The position numbers and the translations under genes are program-made. 64,000 bases of DNA, taken from Syngnathus acus (lineage: Eukaryota; Chordata; Actinopteri; Syngnathiformes; Syngnathidae). The DNA is taken from assembly GCF_901709675.1 (NCBI RefSeq), contig NC_051088.1:4303664-4367663 (forward strand), in the 5' to 3' direction. How positions within the stretch are numbered: position 1 is the stretch's first letter; the number at the start of each line of letters is the position of its first letter. Below the pieces are notes generated by a model that saw only the letters and a list, made by a program, of their open reading frames with translations, was not told where the DNA came from and made no database searches. Of this stretch, positions 12,311-35,480 are shown in pieces.

Positions 12311-15300
12311 GCTCGGTATTAAAACTGCTGGTTATCGAATGAAATAATACAAGTGTCTTTGTTTGCTTCAACTCCTCAATATCTTCAACAAGCCCAGATC
12401 CTGAAGAGTGATAAACTTGACAAGAGCACAGCGGGGCGTCTCTCTTCTGTGAAGTGCACGAGCGAGCATGCATTTTCTGGATGGAAGCCAGACAGGGATC
12501 CCAGCCAAAAAAGGAAGTTAAATACACAACACGTCTTAAGGCTCGGAGGGGGCAGCTCATCTGCCCATGGAGAGTGACAGAGGTTAATGCAATCCTTTTA
12601 AGTGGACACTGAGCCAGTAAAAAGGCAATTTAGAGTGCAGGACACTAAATGAGTCATCTAGGAAAGCCTACTGGGTAATATTGTGGTTTTATTTTTCTTA
12701 GAATACATCTTGACAGGCATTTTCAGTAAAAATATGATAATGCTTTTAGTTTGTTCTGTGCAGCTTCTGGAGTAAAATGGGACATTTACGGTAGCTGCTC
12801 TTTTCTAACGTGAACATGAGCACTATTCGAAGCGCTAGCACGCTTTTGTTGATGATAGTCACTTGTGTCGTAATGGTCACTTGACCTTTTGGTGGAATAA
12901 AAGCACAGCTCGAATACTTACACCGGGGAGGTTGCGAGCCGCGCCATCTGACAAATTGCCGGTTTGCCGCGTTAGCCACAGCTGTCTGATATGCTTGATG
13001 TGCAGCAGGAAATATTTGGCGAGTCCATGAGCACGTTTGCGTCCGGTTGTCAGTGACATTTACATAAAAGCCACTTGCTTGTTTTAAAGCCTCCCTTCAC
13101 TCTCCATCACCATGGTAACTAATTGGCTCATAGTAAGTTTGAAAGCTGTGATGTTGGTATTATCTCATACTCTGCACGGTCTAATTTAATATTCTACGGA
13201 GTGGGTGAGCCATCCCCCCAGAGAGTCTCTCTATTTCGGAGCCAAGTGCCAAGCTTCCTTTGAAGGTTATTTTTCCTGTTTGACCTTGAGGAAAAACTGA
13301 CCTTTGTCAAATTAAAATTTAATAGTGTCTTCCTTTTGGCGTGCCCTCTTTCCTGCACCTCCACCCACCCACTGCGTTTACAGCCTCCCGCTCCAAGATC
13401 AGTCAAGATGCAATCAGACAGAATCAATACGTGAAATGTAGGAGTGGGCCCACTCAGAAAGCCTTTCAGGGCCAGTTGCACATCAGAAGACCTTCGTTGC
13501 ATCTACTGTTTTGCCCGGAAGCGTGGAAATGACAATTTTCGATTGGAACATATTCACAAGTACATTTATTTAAATACATACAAACGGCTTGAGGGGGAAA
13601 AAATGACAAACGTGAAACATGCAAAGCAGATGTAATAATACCAAATCATTAAGAATAATCAATGTTTACTTAAACAAAATGTCAAACACATGGGTATAAT
13701 GTAGTTCAAATGCTAGAATTTTTTTTCATTTTTTTTTTACTTGTGCATGCATATGTCAAACCTTGTGGCAATATGGGAAAAAAAGCTACACGACGTTTAA
13801 CCGATGAGTACGTTCACATTTATTTATTTAAATATCTCAGAACGTACTTTCAAATACCTTCGACTGTATTTCCCACTCAACATTTTTTACTCCACACTGG
13901 CAATTCCGTGCTTGAAAAATTATTTTAAAAAAATTATACATGATCAGAAAGTGTGTTTATCTGTTGGCTTGTTTGAACTCCCATAGGTCTTTCTAAAAGC
14001 TGAAATTGTTATGTTTACTGGCATCTGTAACCATAGTTGGTGTAACAAAATCTAGTGCCCATTATTTGTCCGGATACTTGACCCTAAACTTCCCTGGAAA
14101 GCCGACACTCAGGCCACACCCACAAGCCAATGTGTAGCCATTGTCAGCTCGGTCATAGATCAAATAGCTAAGTAGGATTTGCGCATTAACCTCCATCTCC
14201 ATTCTGATTCAGAAAATGAGGGCTGGTCATGTTGGTTTGGGTTGCAACTCTGATGCTGTGTAAGCTTACAGTGCGAGCTGAGGTGGAACTTGGCCCGGCT
14301 CTAAAGGGCCGGCCGGCGTGTACCTTCAAAGGCGGCCCTTACTGAGCTGAGGGAAATGCCAAGGATGAATTAGTGATGTGTTGCTGGAAAGCTCTGGAGG
14401 AGAGCAGCGCTGGGACTGGTAGATAAATAATCTCTGTCATGCTTCTATAAACACGGCAAGTGGTCGTATGTGTGTCGGTGGGTGTGTGCGCGTGAGTGGA
14501 GGACGTGTGCTGCGCCGTACTGTGCATACTTTTGCGATCGTGAATATTTTCAGTGACACTCTGGCACCCACTCAGCGTAACAAAAACACCTACGTGCGCA
14601 CTTCCCTCCTCTTGCTTGTTGCCTTGTTTCGATCTCTCTCCTGTTGTGACTCATTTGCCTTTTTGACAGTGCACACTCGCAAATGGACAGATGCACATGC
14701 ACGGGTAAATGCACGGGTAATCCATTCAAGTTTTGCACAGACTTCTTTGCCATTTGGCCTATGCCCCGGGGATTGTTAGCAATATTTTCCACACCAGTAA
14801 AGACGTCTGTCTTTCCAACAGGTATCCACCCGGAAGCTCGGGTTCCATCTCCCACCTTCTCCCGCTTGAACTATTCTCTTAACTGCCCAGGGTGTCCCTT
14901 CGGTTGGAAAACACACAACATGAAGATGTAAGTCTGGTCAGGGAGGGAAGTAGGACAGGAGGCGCAGCTGAAAGACACCTCTCCTGAGTCTCAAAGCTGC
15001 CCTAGTTTTTTTTAGCCTACTTTTCACTAAAACACTCGTGCGGACAGCCCCTCCACCCCCCATGTGCCAAAATTAATACTGACAGGTAGACACTTGTTCG
15101 TTTTGGGCTTTTTATATTCATGTGTTTAATATATATATTACACAATTAGAGGCTTTACTGTTCCAATTTTGCAGGATTTTAAACAAAAATGTGCATTTTT
15201 TTTCTTAATTCGTGAAGAAAAAGATTATGCTCTCATGCAGACATGGGCAAACTCCGGCCCGCTGGGCTTTTTAATCCAGCCCACCTTGCATGTTTAACTA

Positions 15301-15904
15301 AAACAATGAATAAATAAATACGCTGTGATTCCATATTCTTATGTTGAGCGTTTCTTCTATACACTGCTTTTTTCATAAATTACTTAATAATAGTTCAAAT
15401 CTGTAAAGCCACTTTCTCTTCCAACAGCTATGTAAAAATAGAACACTACTAATATGTGTAGAATCTAAAATTGAAAATAAACAGCAATCATGGAATTTGA
15501 CTGATTCTTTTTGCTGATCAAATCCGTGTTTTGGATAGCACATTGACAAGTATGAAGCGGATTTATCAGCCGGCTGAATGTGGGTGCACTGGTCACCTCT
15601 CCATCACACTTGGTCATAGATCAGTACAGTTGATGCCACCAGTGCGGCCGACGCTGATGAGATTTAATGTTGTCCATGCTCTCGGTCAATAAATCAGGAA
15701 TCATAAAACAGTGTTTGATATCTATGTTTTTTTTTTAACTGACTGAGACCTCTTTGATTCTATTTCAGCTGTTGAGTTAAATGTGTTGTATTGGCTAATA
15801 AAAAAAAATATTGTTTTTTAATGCGAAAAATAGCACTCTATAATACTGTTCTTAAGAGCCAATTATAATTACATAATTGAGACAAACCATGCGTCACACT
15901 TGCC

Positions 15905-16265
15905 TTAGGCTATCCGTTAGCCTGTCAATGACATTTCCCATTTTGTGATAGCTTTAGCATGAAGCTAGTGGGCTAAAGGCTAAGCGATGTGGTTGTTTTA
16001 AATAAACAATGTGAAATTTTATTTGGTTTTGTTTTTTTTAGTTTGATAGTAAACTTCGAGTGAGTGTGGCAAAAAAAAAAAACAGCTAGAAGCCTTTTGA
16101 AAAATATTCATTAAATTCTATCTGATAAACTGAGTCACTGCCTCTGTACCATGCTGGCATCTGTCTCATATTTGCCCCTCAAGACAAACCGAAACAAATC
16201 AGCCGAATGACAGCTGGTACCTCAAAACTCTTGAGTTAGGTCACTCATATCTCAAGGCACCACTC
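15905..16265 (+). repeat. Unclassified dispersed repeat, copy 2
   Basis: Counterpart of 12115-12310: AAGCTAGTGGGCTAAAGG, GATGTGGTTGTTTTAAATA, TTAGTTTGATAG, GTCACTCATATCTCAAGGCA. Longer than copy 1, with internal A-runs. Confidence 0.6.
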
Positions 16266-16366
16266 TATGTATTTGTAATTCCGGTCTGACCTAAACATAA
16301 TAATGCAGCTAGAATAATGTATCAATAAATACAGGAAGACTGCTGAACCGTTGCCATGACATAACA

Positions 16367-16409
16367 AAGATAGTCAAACACAGACACGGGGTCTGTGTTT
16401 GACTATCTT
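16367..16409. repeat. Perfect 19-bp hairpin with 5-nt loop
   Basis: AAGATAGTCAAACACAGAC at 16367-16385 is followed by loop ACGGG and the exact reverse complement at 16391-16409. No flanking extension of the stem. Confidence 0.95.
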
Positions 16410-19400
16410 ACTATACTCTAACAAACCACTGTTTTACGGAAGAAATGGACACAGCAATGTTTGTGTTGTGTCTGTCCCTTAATCCCACACTACAGTTTTT
16501 ATTCATGGTGCTTTAAATTAGTTTTACGTGAATGAATACAAAGCAATTGTATATGTATGTATGCATGGTGAGGAAAATGGCCACGGCACTTGGGAGCACA
16601 GGAAGGAAAGCAAAACATTTTAATTAATTTATATCTTTATATTATACATTTAATGGTGCAATACGTTAGTCATGTCGATCAACAGACTTGCGGCGTGCCT
16701 CATAGGGATTCTTGAAGTGGATTTCTGGGCACAATTGCCACTGTATAGGGAGACTGCAAAGATGTTGTCTTTCAGTCGTACACAGTTGCAAATTGGTAGC
16801 TTTTGCACATTATGTTACACTTATGAGATATCATTATAACAAAACTGCCTTCATGATCATGAATAGAATAACGGGAAAATAGCAGTATTTTGCCACTCAT
16901 CTCATCTTCTTATCACTTGATCTGGGAAAATCCGACTGCCTCCTTTTCCCACCTCACTGCAGGCATTCCCTTTTCATGTTTTTTTCCTACCATCTACTCT
17001 TCCTCGCTTTGATCCCTGCACGAATTTGTGCCGGGATGCGTTCAGTGGTAACCTCTCTGCTATGACCTTGAGCTCCCGTGTCTATGACCTCTGAACTGCA
17101 TCCACTGTCTCACTTCTTTGAGCTCCTCTTATCTTTGCGCACAGACTTTCTTCTTTTCATCTTCCAAGAATGATCCCAGCAGAGGCCAAGCGCTGGGAGC
17201 AGATTGAAGAGTTGGAGCGAACTGGGAAGACATGATGCTGAGATGTAATTTATTCTGACAAAATGACAGTGTGGGTTCAAGAGCAGAGAAAAGTATAATA
17301 CTGCTGTTATCCATCATGACATTATGCCCATTCTGAAATCTTGCCATTTTAGTGTAACTATTTGTTGAACTATATCACTTCAATGTGGAAGAGACCACTA
17401 TTTTTCACCAGCACTGCCAGGAGTATGACATTTTTAATGTGGGCTCATTTATGTATATACAAACAATATATATCATATATAAAATACTACATATTTTATA
17501 TGTTATACTGTATATATGTATATATACAATTCTATTTTTGTCCTGCTTGTCAAAACATTCAAATTAATAGGAGGGCTCACTTACCTGAATAATACAGTGC
17601 AGTTACTTCACTCCGCTATGTAAAGAAGCCAAAGAGAGCCGCTGCAACTCCAGGCATAGCGAGTCAGTCGGTCAGTCATCACAACAGCCACTTTTCAAAG
17701 TCACCATATGCGTTTGCAATGCTATTAACGGCGCTAAATATGTGCATGTTTTTGAAGGACACACAGGGTACAACTCCACTTTAAATGGAGTTAAACTCTT
17801 CTTGTGATGAAAAAAACCCCAACAAAATTTGGTTGGGTACCAAAAGCTGAAAATATCTTAGAGACCTGACACCATTTTGAGAAAACACATTTAAGATCAC
17901 ATAAACACATCGCTGATTAAAACCTGATTAAAATTTACTGTTGAACAGTGCAATTATCACATTCATTACAACTCTGAACCTTCATTGGATCGCTTGTCGA
18001 TTTAAGGTTAACAACATCACGAGGCATCAAGTTTCAGAGGCTGTCAATTAACTTTAATTACACATTTGCTAATTAATTTTGTATTTCTCCAGATATTCCT
18101 AATCCAGTTGAGTGCAGTTTTCTCTTGTCGGCAGCCTAATTGAACCACATATCAGTGTAATTGTGTCCCGGTTCCTCAGCGTCTCCACACCTACAGCAAC
18201 GTGACTCAAACTGACTGAGATAGATGGCTTGGCCATTTTAATTACTAGCAGCCTTTGCTGATGTTATCCATACGTAGTGGGCTTGAAAGACTTTGAGATA
18301 TGGAGCAAACATTCCAAGTGGCTTCTCACCTGGCGTGCACAAGGAGGAGAGGAGTTAATCGAAGGATCTCTTGAGAATCCAAAATGCTGTGTGTGAAAGT
18401 GCTAGCATGAGCTAGCATGAGCGCAACTCCCGCGTGATTCGCATTTAAATCTGAAAATTTTACTTGCTTGTTGTCGAGGAAGTGGTTTTAACTTGAGCAT
18501 TCTGTTTGGAGCAGTCTGGTAATCACTAATTACAGCGGCAGAGCATACTAACGCACACGCTGGCACATGAATGAAGTGAGCTCGTAACACGGCCCCTAGG
18601 TCGTGTTTATCGAGAACTAATTGTACTCATGCTGATTTACTGGGACACTCCAAGAGGTTCTGTCAACCTTTGCAAGAGATAGACATTCGTGAAAATCATG
18701 TGAAAACCAATTGGAACATTTGTTCAATGCTGCACCAGCATAGTTTTCCTTTTTAATCCAATTAGTCAACTGTTTATACATTTGTGCTATTTTTTTTTTT
18801 TAAACAGTCATTTTCAAAAGTTTAGGAGGAGGCTTTTGCAGGTTAACTGGAAAGGAGACAAACTTTAAGGCAGTTAGGACATGATTCTTGTCAGTTTTGG
18901 AAATACTTCAAGATAATTAAGTTAGCTTGGGTCAAAGGTTGGTTTTTGTCTAGTGCGTAAAAAACTTTTCTCTCTGCTTCACCTCTCTGATGACACAGAC
19001 CAGTTCACATACTAAAAAGTAAAATCCTAAAGTACAGAGAGATACGAACTGTCGGGGTGTGTGAGGGGAGGCGGTGTGTCGAATAATTGGAAGTATGTTA
19101 CAAGAAATGATGGTAATCCCTCAGTGCAATTCAGTCTAGGATTGGGTATATAGTGAGTGATGATAATGACCTTCCTACGCTGTGCAGTGAAGTGAAAGCG
19201 TAACACCCTTCACTTTATCAACTTATCTGTGTGTTTTTCTTTCTTAAATTGTCTACTTGACAAATGCAAATTGGACCAAATAACGGATATGTCTGGCCAA
19301 AGAATTGGATTTTGCCCCAAGCTGCCCACTGCGGTTCTTTGCAGGAGAAAAATGTCAAACAATGACCAGTGGCTTCATCTGTGTTGCTTAATCTCACCTC

Positions 19401-19989
19401 TTAAGAACATTGCAGAAGAATGAAAGTGGTCCAGAACACAGCAAACCTTTTCAGAGTGGTTTAAACACTAATAGCCATGAATCAAAGTCACTTATAAATG
19501 TTGCTGTCAATCACAACGTAACGCTGTCCGGAACATTCTCTTGTTTTTATCCAAACTAAAATATCTCCGAAAAATCCGTCCGAGCACGTCATCCTTGGAT
19601 GCACAATTCAAAATTTAATTTATTTCTCTGTCTAGTCTCATCTTGACCTTCATTTCATTTTTGCTCTCTCCTCATCCTCTTTGATTGATCTATGTACCTG
19701 CTCATTGCTGGCTAGATTATAAGGAGACTTTTTGTCCCGTTTCCAAGGAGCCATGTATCACCCAAGTTACTTTGCCTTGAGTGACTGGCCATGAAAAGTC
19801 AGATGGTGGTACAGATGGATGTTGTTTGAAGGGTTAGAGGCCTGGTGAGGCAGTCTGTCACTGCTTAGCTGAGAAGTACTGATTGTTTTTGGAATACCGC
19901 TGTTTTGTATGTTGTGGATACAAATACAGTATTTCATAGAGACCAACTGCTGTGTGTGTGTGTGTGTACTTGAGGCCATTCTCACTTTA

Positions 19990-20185
19990 TCATCATCATC
20001 ATCATCGGTTTAAAGTCCGCTTTCCAGGCGCCGCTGGGTTGGACTGGGTTCTCGATATGGCCTTCTTCCACCGGGAACGGTCCATGGCCATCTCGTGGTT
20101 GATGCCGAGTGCCTTCTTGTCGGCTGCCACGGTCATCTGCCAGGTCTTTTTAGGTCGGCCACTGGGTCTTGTTCCCTCTACGTGT
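19990..20185 (-). pseudogene. LINE ORF2 C-terminal fragment
   Basis: The minus-strand frame reads VEGTRPSGRPKKTWQMTVA, then ADKKALGINHEMAMDRSRWK, then KAISRTQSNPAAPGKR. This is the GRP..W...D...RxxWK ending of non-LTR retrotransposon ORF2 proteins. It is followed by a (GAT)n 3' tail (CAT repeats at 19991-20006 on plus), which fixes the orientation. Confidence 0.7.
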
Positions 20186-20275
20186 CACTTTAGTTGCACA
20201 TAATACAAATAATACCGAAGTAAATAAAGTCAACATGTGAACTGCTCAAGTTTTCTTTTATGGCCACTTATTTAT

Positions 20276-20370
20276 GCTATTACCCTCCCAAAGTCAGCTT
20301 GGATGGGCTCAGGCACATGCAGGACCCTAATGGATAGAAGCTGTATCGAAAATAGATGGATGGATGAAAT
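20276..20370 (+). repeat. LINE/SINE 3' tail fragment
   Basis: ATAGAAGCTGTATCGAAAAT followed by AGATGGATGGATG is the common tail of fish L2-type LINEs and their SINE partners. Confidence 0.5.
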
Positions 20371-20591
20371 AAATGGGTCAAAGATGTCACAATTTACCAA
20401 GGATCATAGAAACACATGAAATCACAATGTCATGAGAAAATAGACCCTCATCTGTCTGTTTTCTATCATTCATTATATCTGTCGACATCATTGCCTGCCA
20501 GGAAACATCCACAACTCTTACCTTCAACTCAGTAGATTTTTTTTAGACATTGCTGGCTTCTTCTTGATGTCCTCCCATAATATCAACTCTT

Positions 20592-20905
20592 AAGCTCAGT
20601 GGGCTAGTGGTAGAGTGTCCGCCCTGAGACTGGAAGGTTGTGGGTTCAAACCCCGGCTGGGTCATACCAAAGACTATAAAAATGGGGCCCGTTGGCTCCT
20701 TGCTTGGCACTCAGCGTTAAGGGTTGGAATTGGGGGGTTAGATCACCAAATGATTCCCGAGCGCGGCACCGCTGCTGCTCACTGCTCCCCTCTCCCCCAG
20801 GGGATGGATCAAAATCACACGGGGATGGGTTAAATGCAGAGGACAAATTTCACCACAGCCAGATGTGTGTGTGACGATCATTGGGACTTTAACTTTAACT
20901 TAACA
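20592..20905 (+). mobile_element. tRNA-derived SINE
   Basis: 5' tRNA-like region: AGCTCAGTGGGCTAGTGGTA (box A region) and GGTTGTGGGTTCAAACCCCG (box B), spaced as in a tRNA gene. It then has a unique body (ACTATAAAAATGGGGCCCG) and a tail TTTAACTTTAACTTAAC. An inverted partial copy of the body and tail lies at 21666-21735. Confidence 0.9.
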
Positions 20906-21527
20906 GCACTGAACTTTCTCCATTTATACAGTAGAATCTTGCTTAACTTCTTATTTAACATGAACTAGTGAATTACAAGCCTTTAGAGTCATGCGAGGTA
21001 GTCATTGTTAATTGTAGTTCTTCTAAGAAATGTGTTGTGGTCATGGGTCTGTTGAAAACAACAAACTCAAAACTCACGTGTGCTTTAGGGAAGCTTTAAC
21101 TAACACCTCCAATCTTGTCACAATGATTGGACACTAAATTGGCAGACTCCTGACTCAGATTAACTCTTGTCGAAGTCATTAGCGGACATTGCGCGTCCAT
21201 AAAAACATGTTTACTGCAATTGTTTGTGTGGTATTGGTTAAGAAAAGGGAGGTTCTCAGAAAGTGTGGTCCATAAATTTGACCATTAGAGATTAAAAATA
21301 AACTTGTTCAAGTCAAAGTAATATATGCTTTAATTCCATTTTTTCTGCTGTGTGCTCTGAATAAATAAAGATAGTTCGCTCGCCCCCTTGTTGAGATTGT
21401 TGAATGTCTTTTTCTCGTTTGGATTTAGATAAAGATCAGATATCATTTTCTTATCAATTCAGAGATCCTCCGTAACTGTACATTTGCTTAGTAGCTCAAA
21501 TTAAGTTAAGCAGCAGTATTTTATTTA

Positions 21528-21634
21528 CCGTTTTTTTCCGTGTATAATGCGCCCCCATGTATAATACGCACCCTAAAAATGGCATGTTGATGCTGGAAAA
21601 AAGCCTGTACCCATGTATAATACGCACCCAATTT

Positions 21635-21669
<35 letters not shown>

Positions 21670-22374
21670 TCCCAATGATCGTCACACACGCAGGGAGGCA
21701 ATGGGTCCCATTTTTATAGTCTTTGGTATGGTCTTAACTAGGCTGGATGTATTTTCTTTTGTTGGCGTTGATTTCTCCGACTGCCCATAAAGGCACCACC
21801 GCGATCAGATGAAAAGAGAGGAAAGTGACGTGCGGACATGTGAAAAAGGCAGCTCTGTATGGGAGAGACGTTGAAGAGGAATAAAAACACCCTTGGAAAC
21901 CAAAACTTGCCCCTCGTCGTGACTCGGAGCCGCAACAAATGTTTCGGATTTGTGTAGGGTACATTGTGACAGCAAACGAGCAGGTGATCGAGCAAGCGTC
22001 TGATACGAGAGCATTGCGTTCGTATGGAGCGTGTTTGAAGTGAACAGCAGAGACGAAAGGAACAAGGCAAAGTGTTGTGAAATAAAATATTACCTGTAAT
22101 ACGCATTTTGTTATTTGCTGATTGTATTAAACTATCACATTCATTGTCAGTCAAGAAGAGGACTATTATCCCTTCTTTGACGAAATGACCAGAGCACAGT
22201 ACAAACACACTATTGTCGGTCAGTCCTGTTGTTGGTTTTGTTGTACCATGATTTCATTTAAAAAAAAAAAAAAAAAAAAAATGTAAAAAAATTTGTACCC
22301 ATGTATAATGCGCACCCCAGATTTTAGGACAATAAATTAGTTAAATTTTGCGCATTATACACGGAAAAAAACGG
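21528..22374. mobile_element. Non-autonomous TIR DNA transposon (CCGTTTTTTTCCG ends)
   Basis: Perfect 25-bp TIRs (CCGTTTTTTTCCGTGTATAA...), TA on both flanks (21526-21527, 22375-22376), and subterminal repeats of CCATGTATAATACGCACCC near each end. 847 bp. Interior ORFs show no transposase. A reversed SINE fragment (21666-21735) and long T and A runs (21638-21666, 22261-22281) sit inside. Confidence 0.9.
21666..21735 (-). mobile_element. SINE fragment nested in the TIR element
   Basis: Reverse complement of the 3' body of the SINE at 20592-20905: AAGTCCCAATGATCGTCACA and GGGTCCCATTTTTATAGTC, then TTTGGTATG. The preceding poly-T is consistent with a tail. Confidence 0.85.
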
Positions 22375-22390
22375 TAGTTTCTTTTTTTTT

Positions 22391-22462
22391 TTACTCATTC
22401 ACTGCCATCGACGGCGATAGACGTCAAAAATCCATTTGAACTGGGCTGGCAGGGAATGAGTT
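22391..22462. mobile_element. Short MITE remnant
   Basis: ACTCATTCACTGCCATCGACGG at the left and GGCTGGCAGGGAATGAGTT at the right form imperfect TIRs around ATAGACGTCAAAAATCC. About 72 bp. A common compact repeat in fish genomes. Confidence 0.6.
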
Positions 22463-33700
<11,238 letters not shown>

Positions 33701-34431
33701 ACATGCAGGCGTGTCGTACTCAGAGACTGAACAAAACTCACCGACGCTGAATTGAGGGATAAAGGGGAAAGAAAACCCAGCAGGAAAATAGGAGTTGCGG
33801 TTTTCAGAGACTGAGTTTGGTCGTGGTGGAGCCTGCCCTCTGCTGGTCATGTACTGCAACAACACTAACTTCTTGTACAGAAGAGGGACAGCTTTCAGAT
33901 ACAGTGCACCCATGTCCATATAAAGTGCGTGTGTGCGTGCGCGTGTCACTGAGCACAAAGCACCTTTTTATGATTTTTTTTTTTGCATCAGTTTGACTCT
34001 TCCGTAGGCAGAAGCTGGTCAAGAAAGAATCAATATAATGCATTATTGTGCCCTTTTACTTTGTGTCATTCTGCTTCACTGCTGATTAACACATCAATCC
34101 TTATCACTTGCAGTCTCTCCCAACTTGAGGAGAAAAGAAGTACCTATGATATGTATGTCTGTATTGCCAGCAATTGTGTTTCAAAATTGTGAATGAGTGT
34201 GTGCATTTTCTTAGAAGAATTGTGATGTTTTGGGTCCAGGGTATGTGCCTGTATTGGAGCGTCATCTCGGGTGACTGAACTTTCAATTCTTCTGGAAGTC
34301 CATCTATGGCTCCGTATACATTCTATTTGACTAGCTGCCACTCTCAAGGTTCAAACCACAAATTTGTATCCAAAATCCTCAGCTCTGAGCCTTTTTATAC
34401 AACACGTGCCTGTCAATTGATGTCAATGTTA

Positions 34432-34507
34432 AAATAGTCAAGAATATTATTTTTATTCCGCGACAAAAATGTCAAATTACAGTCTTTGTGTTGCAATCCT
34501 AATTGAT
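34432..34507 (+). repeat. Dispersed repeat, copy A
   Basis: AAATAGTCAAGAATATTATT, then CGACAAAAATGTCAAATTACAGTCTTTG. The same sequence recurs at 37101-37176 with few changes. Confidence 0.8.
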
Positions 34508-34754
34508 GTCAATTGGTCGGAATATCCCTTTTGACTGGAGACGCACCTCAAAATGACAAAATTGTTGAACACATACAATTTTTTTTTTTTTTTTTTGAAT
34601 GGGAAGCCACCCAAATTAAAAGCACAAGGCATTCGCTGAGAATTTTGGACACAAAAATTGTTCTGAGCCCAGGTCCTTTGTGAGTATTGTTAATAGAATA
34701 TTTTGTAATATTTGACCATTGTTTGGCAGAACCAGTGAAGCTGTGCTCTCTCTG

Positions 34755-34845
34755 TTTCTCTCTCGCTCTCCTCTCTCTCTCTCTCTCTCTCTCTTGCTCG
34801 CTCTCTCTCAATCCTTTGTTTGTATTTTTTCTCTCTCTCTGTCAT
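34755..34845 (+). repeat. (CT)n-rich tract
   Basis: CTCTCTCT blocks interrupted by TTGCTCG and CAATCCTTTG, in the kcnd3 3' region. Confidence 0.9.
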
Positions 34846-35086
34846 TGTTGTCCACTTGTATTCCTTATCCCTCCCGTGTGACCTACATGCTTGCAGTAGT
34901 CTTTATAGCTGTCAAGCAGCGTTCTTTCTTCCCCGAACTCAGTGGGCATTTTTCAAAGTTGTTGATAATGTGTACTTCGTGTTGTTAGAAAACTTTGGTG
35001 TTTGTACTTTTTGTCCCTCCTTGATGTTCCATTTCTTTCACCTACTTCATTTTCAGGAGACGCAGGCAGTGGGATCTAGTTTGTTG

Positions 35087-35330
35087 GTTGCTATGGCGAC
35101 ATGAAGGACACTTATTGAACCGGGCCCGGAGCTCTCTGTCAACGTCGAGTAACGTTAGATTCCCACAAAGCCCGCTGACGTCGGACGTTTCAGGTGTGCT
35201 CACCTCCGAGCTGAGCCTCCCACACGGCCTTTTGTCCTTTTGAATGTTAGTCCAACAGCTTTGTACCGCTGTCGGGGATCCAATTTCCATCCCAATCTTG
35301 CTGTTTATCGATGAAGAAATGTCCATCACG
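35087..35330. promoter_or_regulatory. CpG-rich, promoter-like block
   Basis: Local concentration of CpG, a CRE-like TGACGTCG near 35176, and the palindromic GTTGCTATGGCGAC at 35087-35100. The latter matches the RFX X-box with about two mismatches; X-boxes are common at ciliary gene promoters. No transcript is visible, so this is inference only. Confidence 0.25.
35204..35326 (-). CDS. Possible first coding exon of an unidentified gene
   Basis: ATG at 35326 opens 41 codons ending exactly at GAG followed by a good donor, GTGAGC (phase 0). The block 35087-35330 is CpG-richer than its AT-rich surroundings. It holds a TGACGTCG element and an imperfect RFX X-box-like palindrome at 35087-35100. No similarity is recognised, and no downstream exon on this strand was identified. 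It may be promoter or UTR sequence with a chance ORF. Confidence 0.2.
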
Positions 35331-35480
35331 AGCCCACGGGCAGTGGACCGACATATCACAATGAGAATATGGACAAGTGTGCGCAGCAAGTCATCTAGCT
35401 AGTGCTTAGGTGATGTGGATCTAGATTTTGGTTGTATTGTCAAATTATCATCACAGCCAATATTTATAAATAAAGATGAT

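Larger units (their letters stand above)
7419..19985. other. Intronic stretch, no gene recognised
   Basis: AT-rich sequence without supported coding exons. ORFs are short and lack motifs or splice context. It contains microsatellites, two copies of an unclassified dispersed repeat (12115-12310, 15905-16265), two short perfect hairpins, a G-tract, and a hAT-type fragment near 15239-15300 (CATGGGCAAACTCCGGCCCG), described separately where supported. Confidence 0.6.
33701..35480 (+). other. kcnd3: Probable kcnd3 3' UTR and downstream sequence
   Basis: Non-coding after the VSAL stop codon. It contains a CT/TC-rich microsatellite (34755-34845), and an AATAAA occurs near 35468, which would give a 3' UTR of about 1.8 kb. 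The true polyadenylation site cannot be fixed by eye. A CpG-richer block lies at 35087-35330 and is listed separately. Confidence 0.4.

Noticed and set aside
12120-12560. 146-codon minus-strand ORF in the kcnd3 intron
   Set aside because: It overlaps a dispersed repeat (12115-12310) and has no recognisable domain.
20592-20665. Possible tRNA gene from A and B box
   Set aside because: The tRNA-like part runs straight into a SINE body and tail, and no cloverleaf acceptor stem is evident.
21738-22208. 156-codon minus-strand ORF
   Set aside because: Lies inside a non-autonomous TIR element with a nested SINE and shows no transposase motif.
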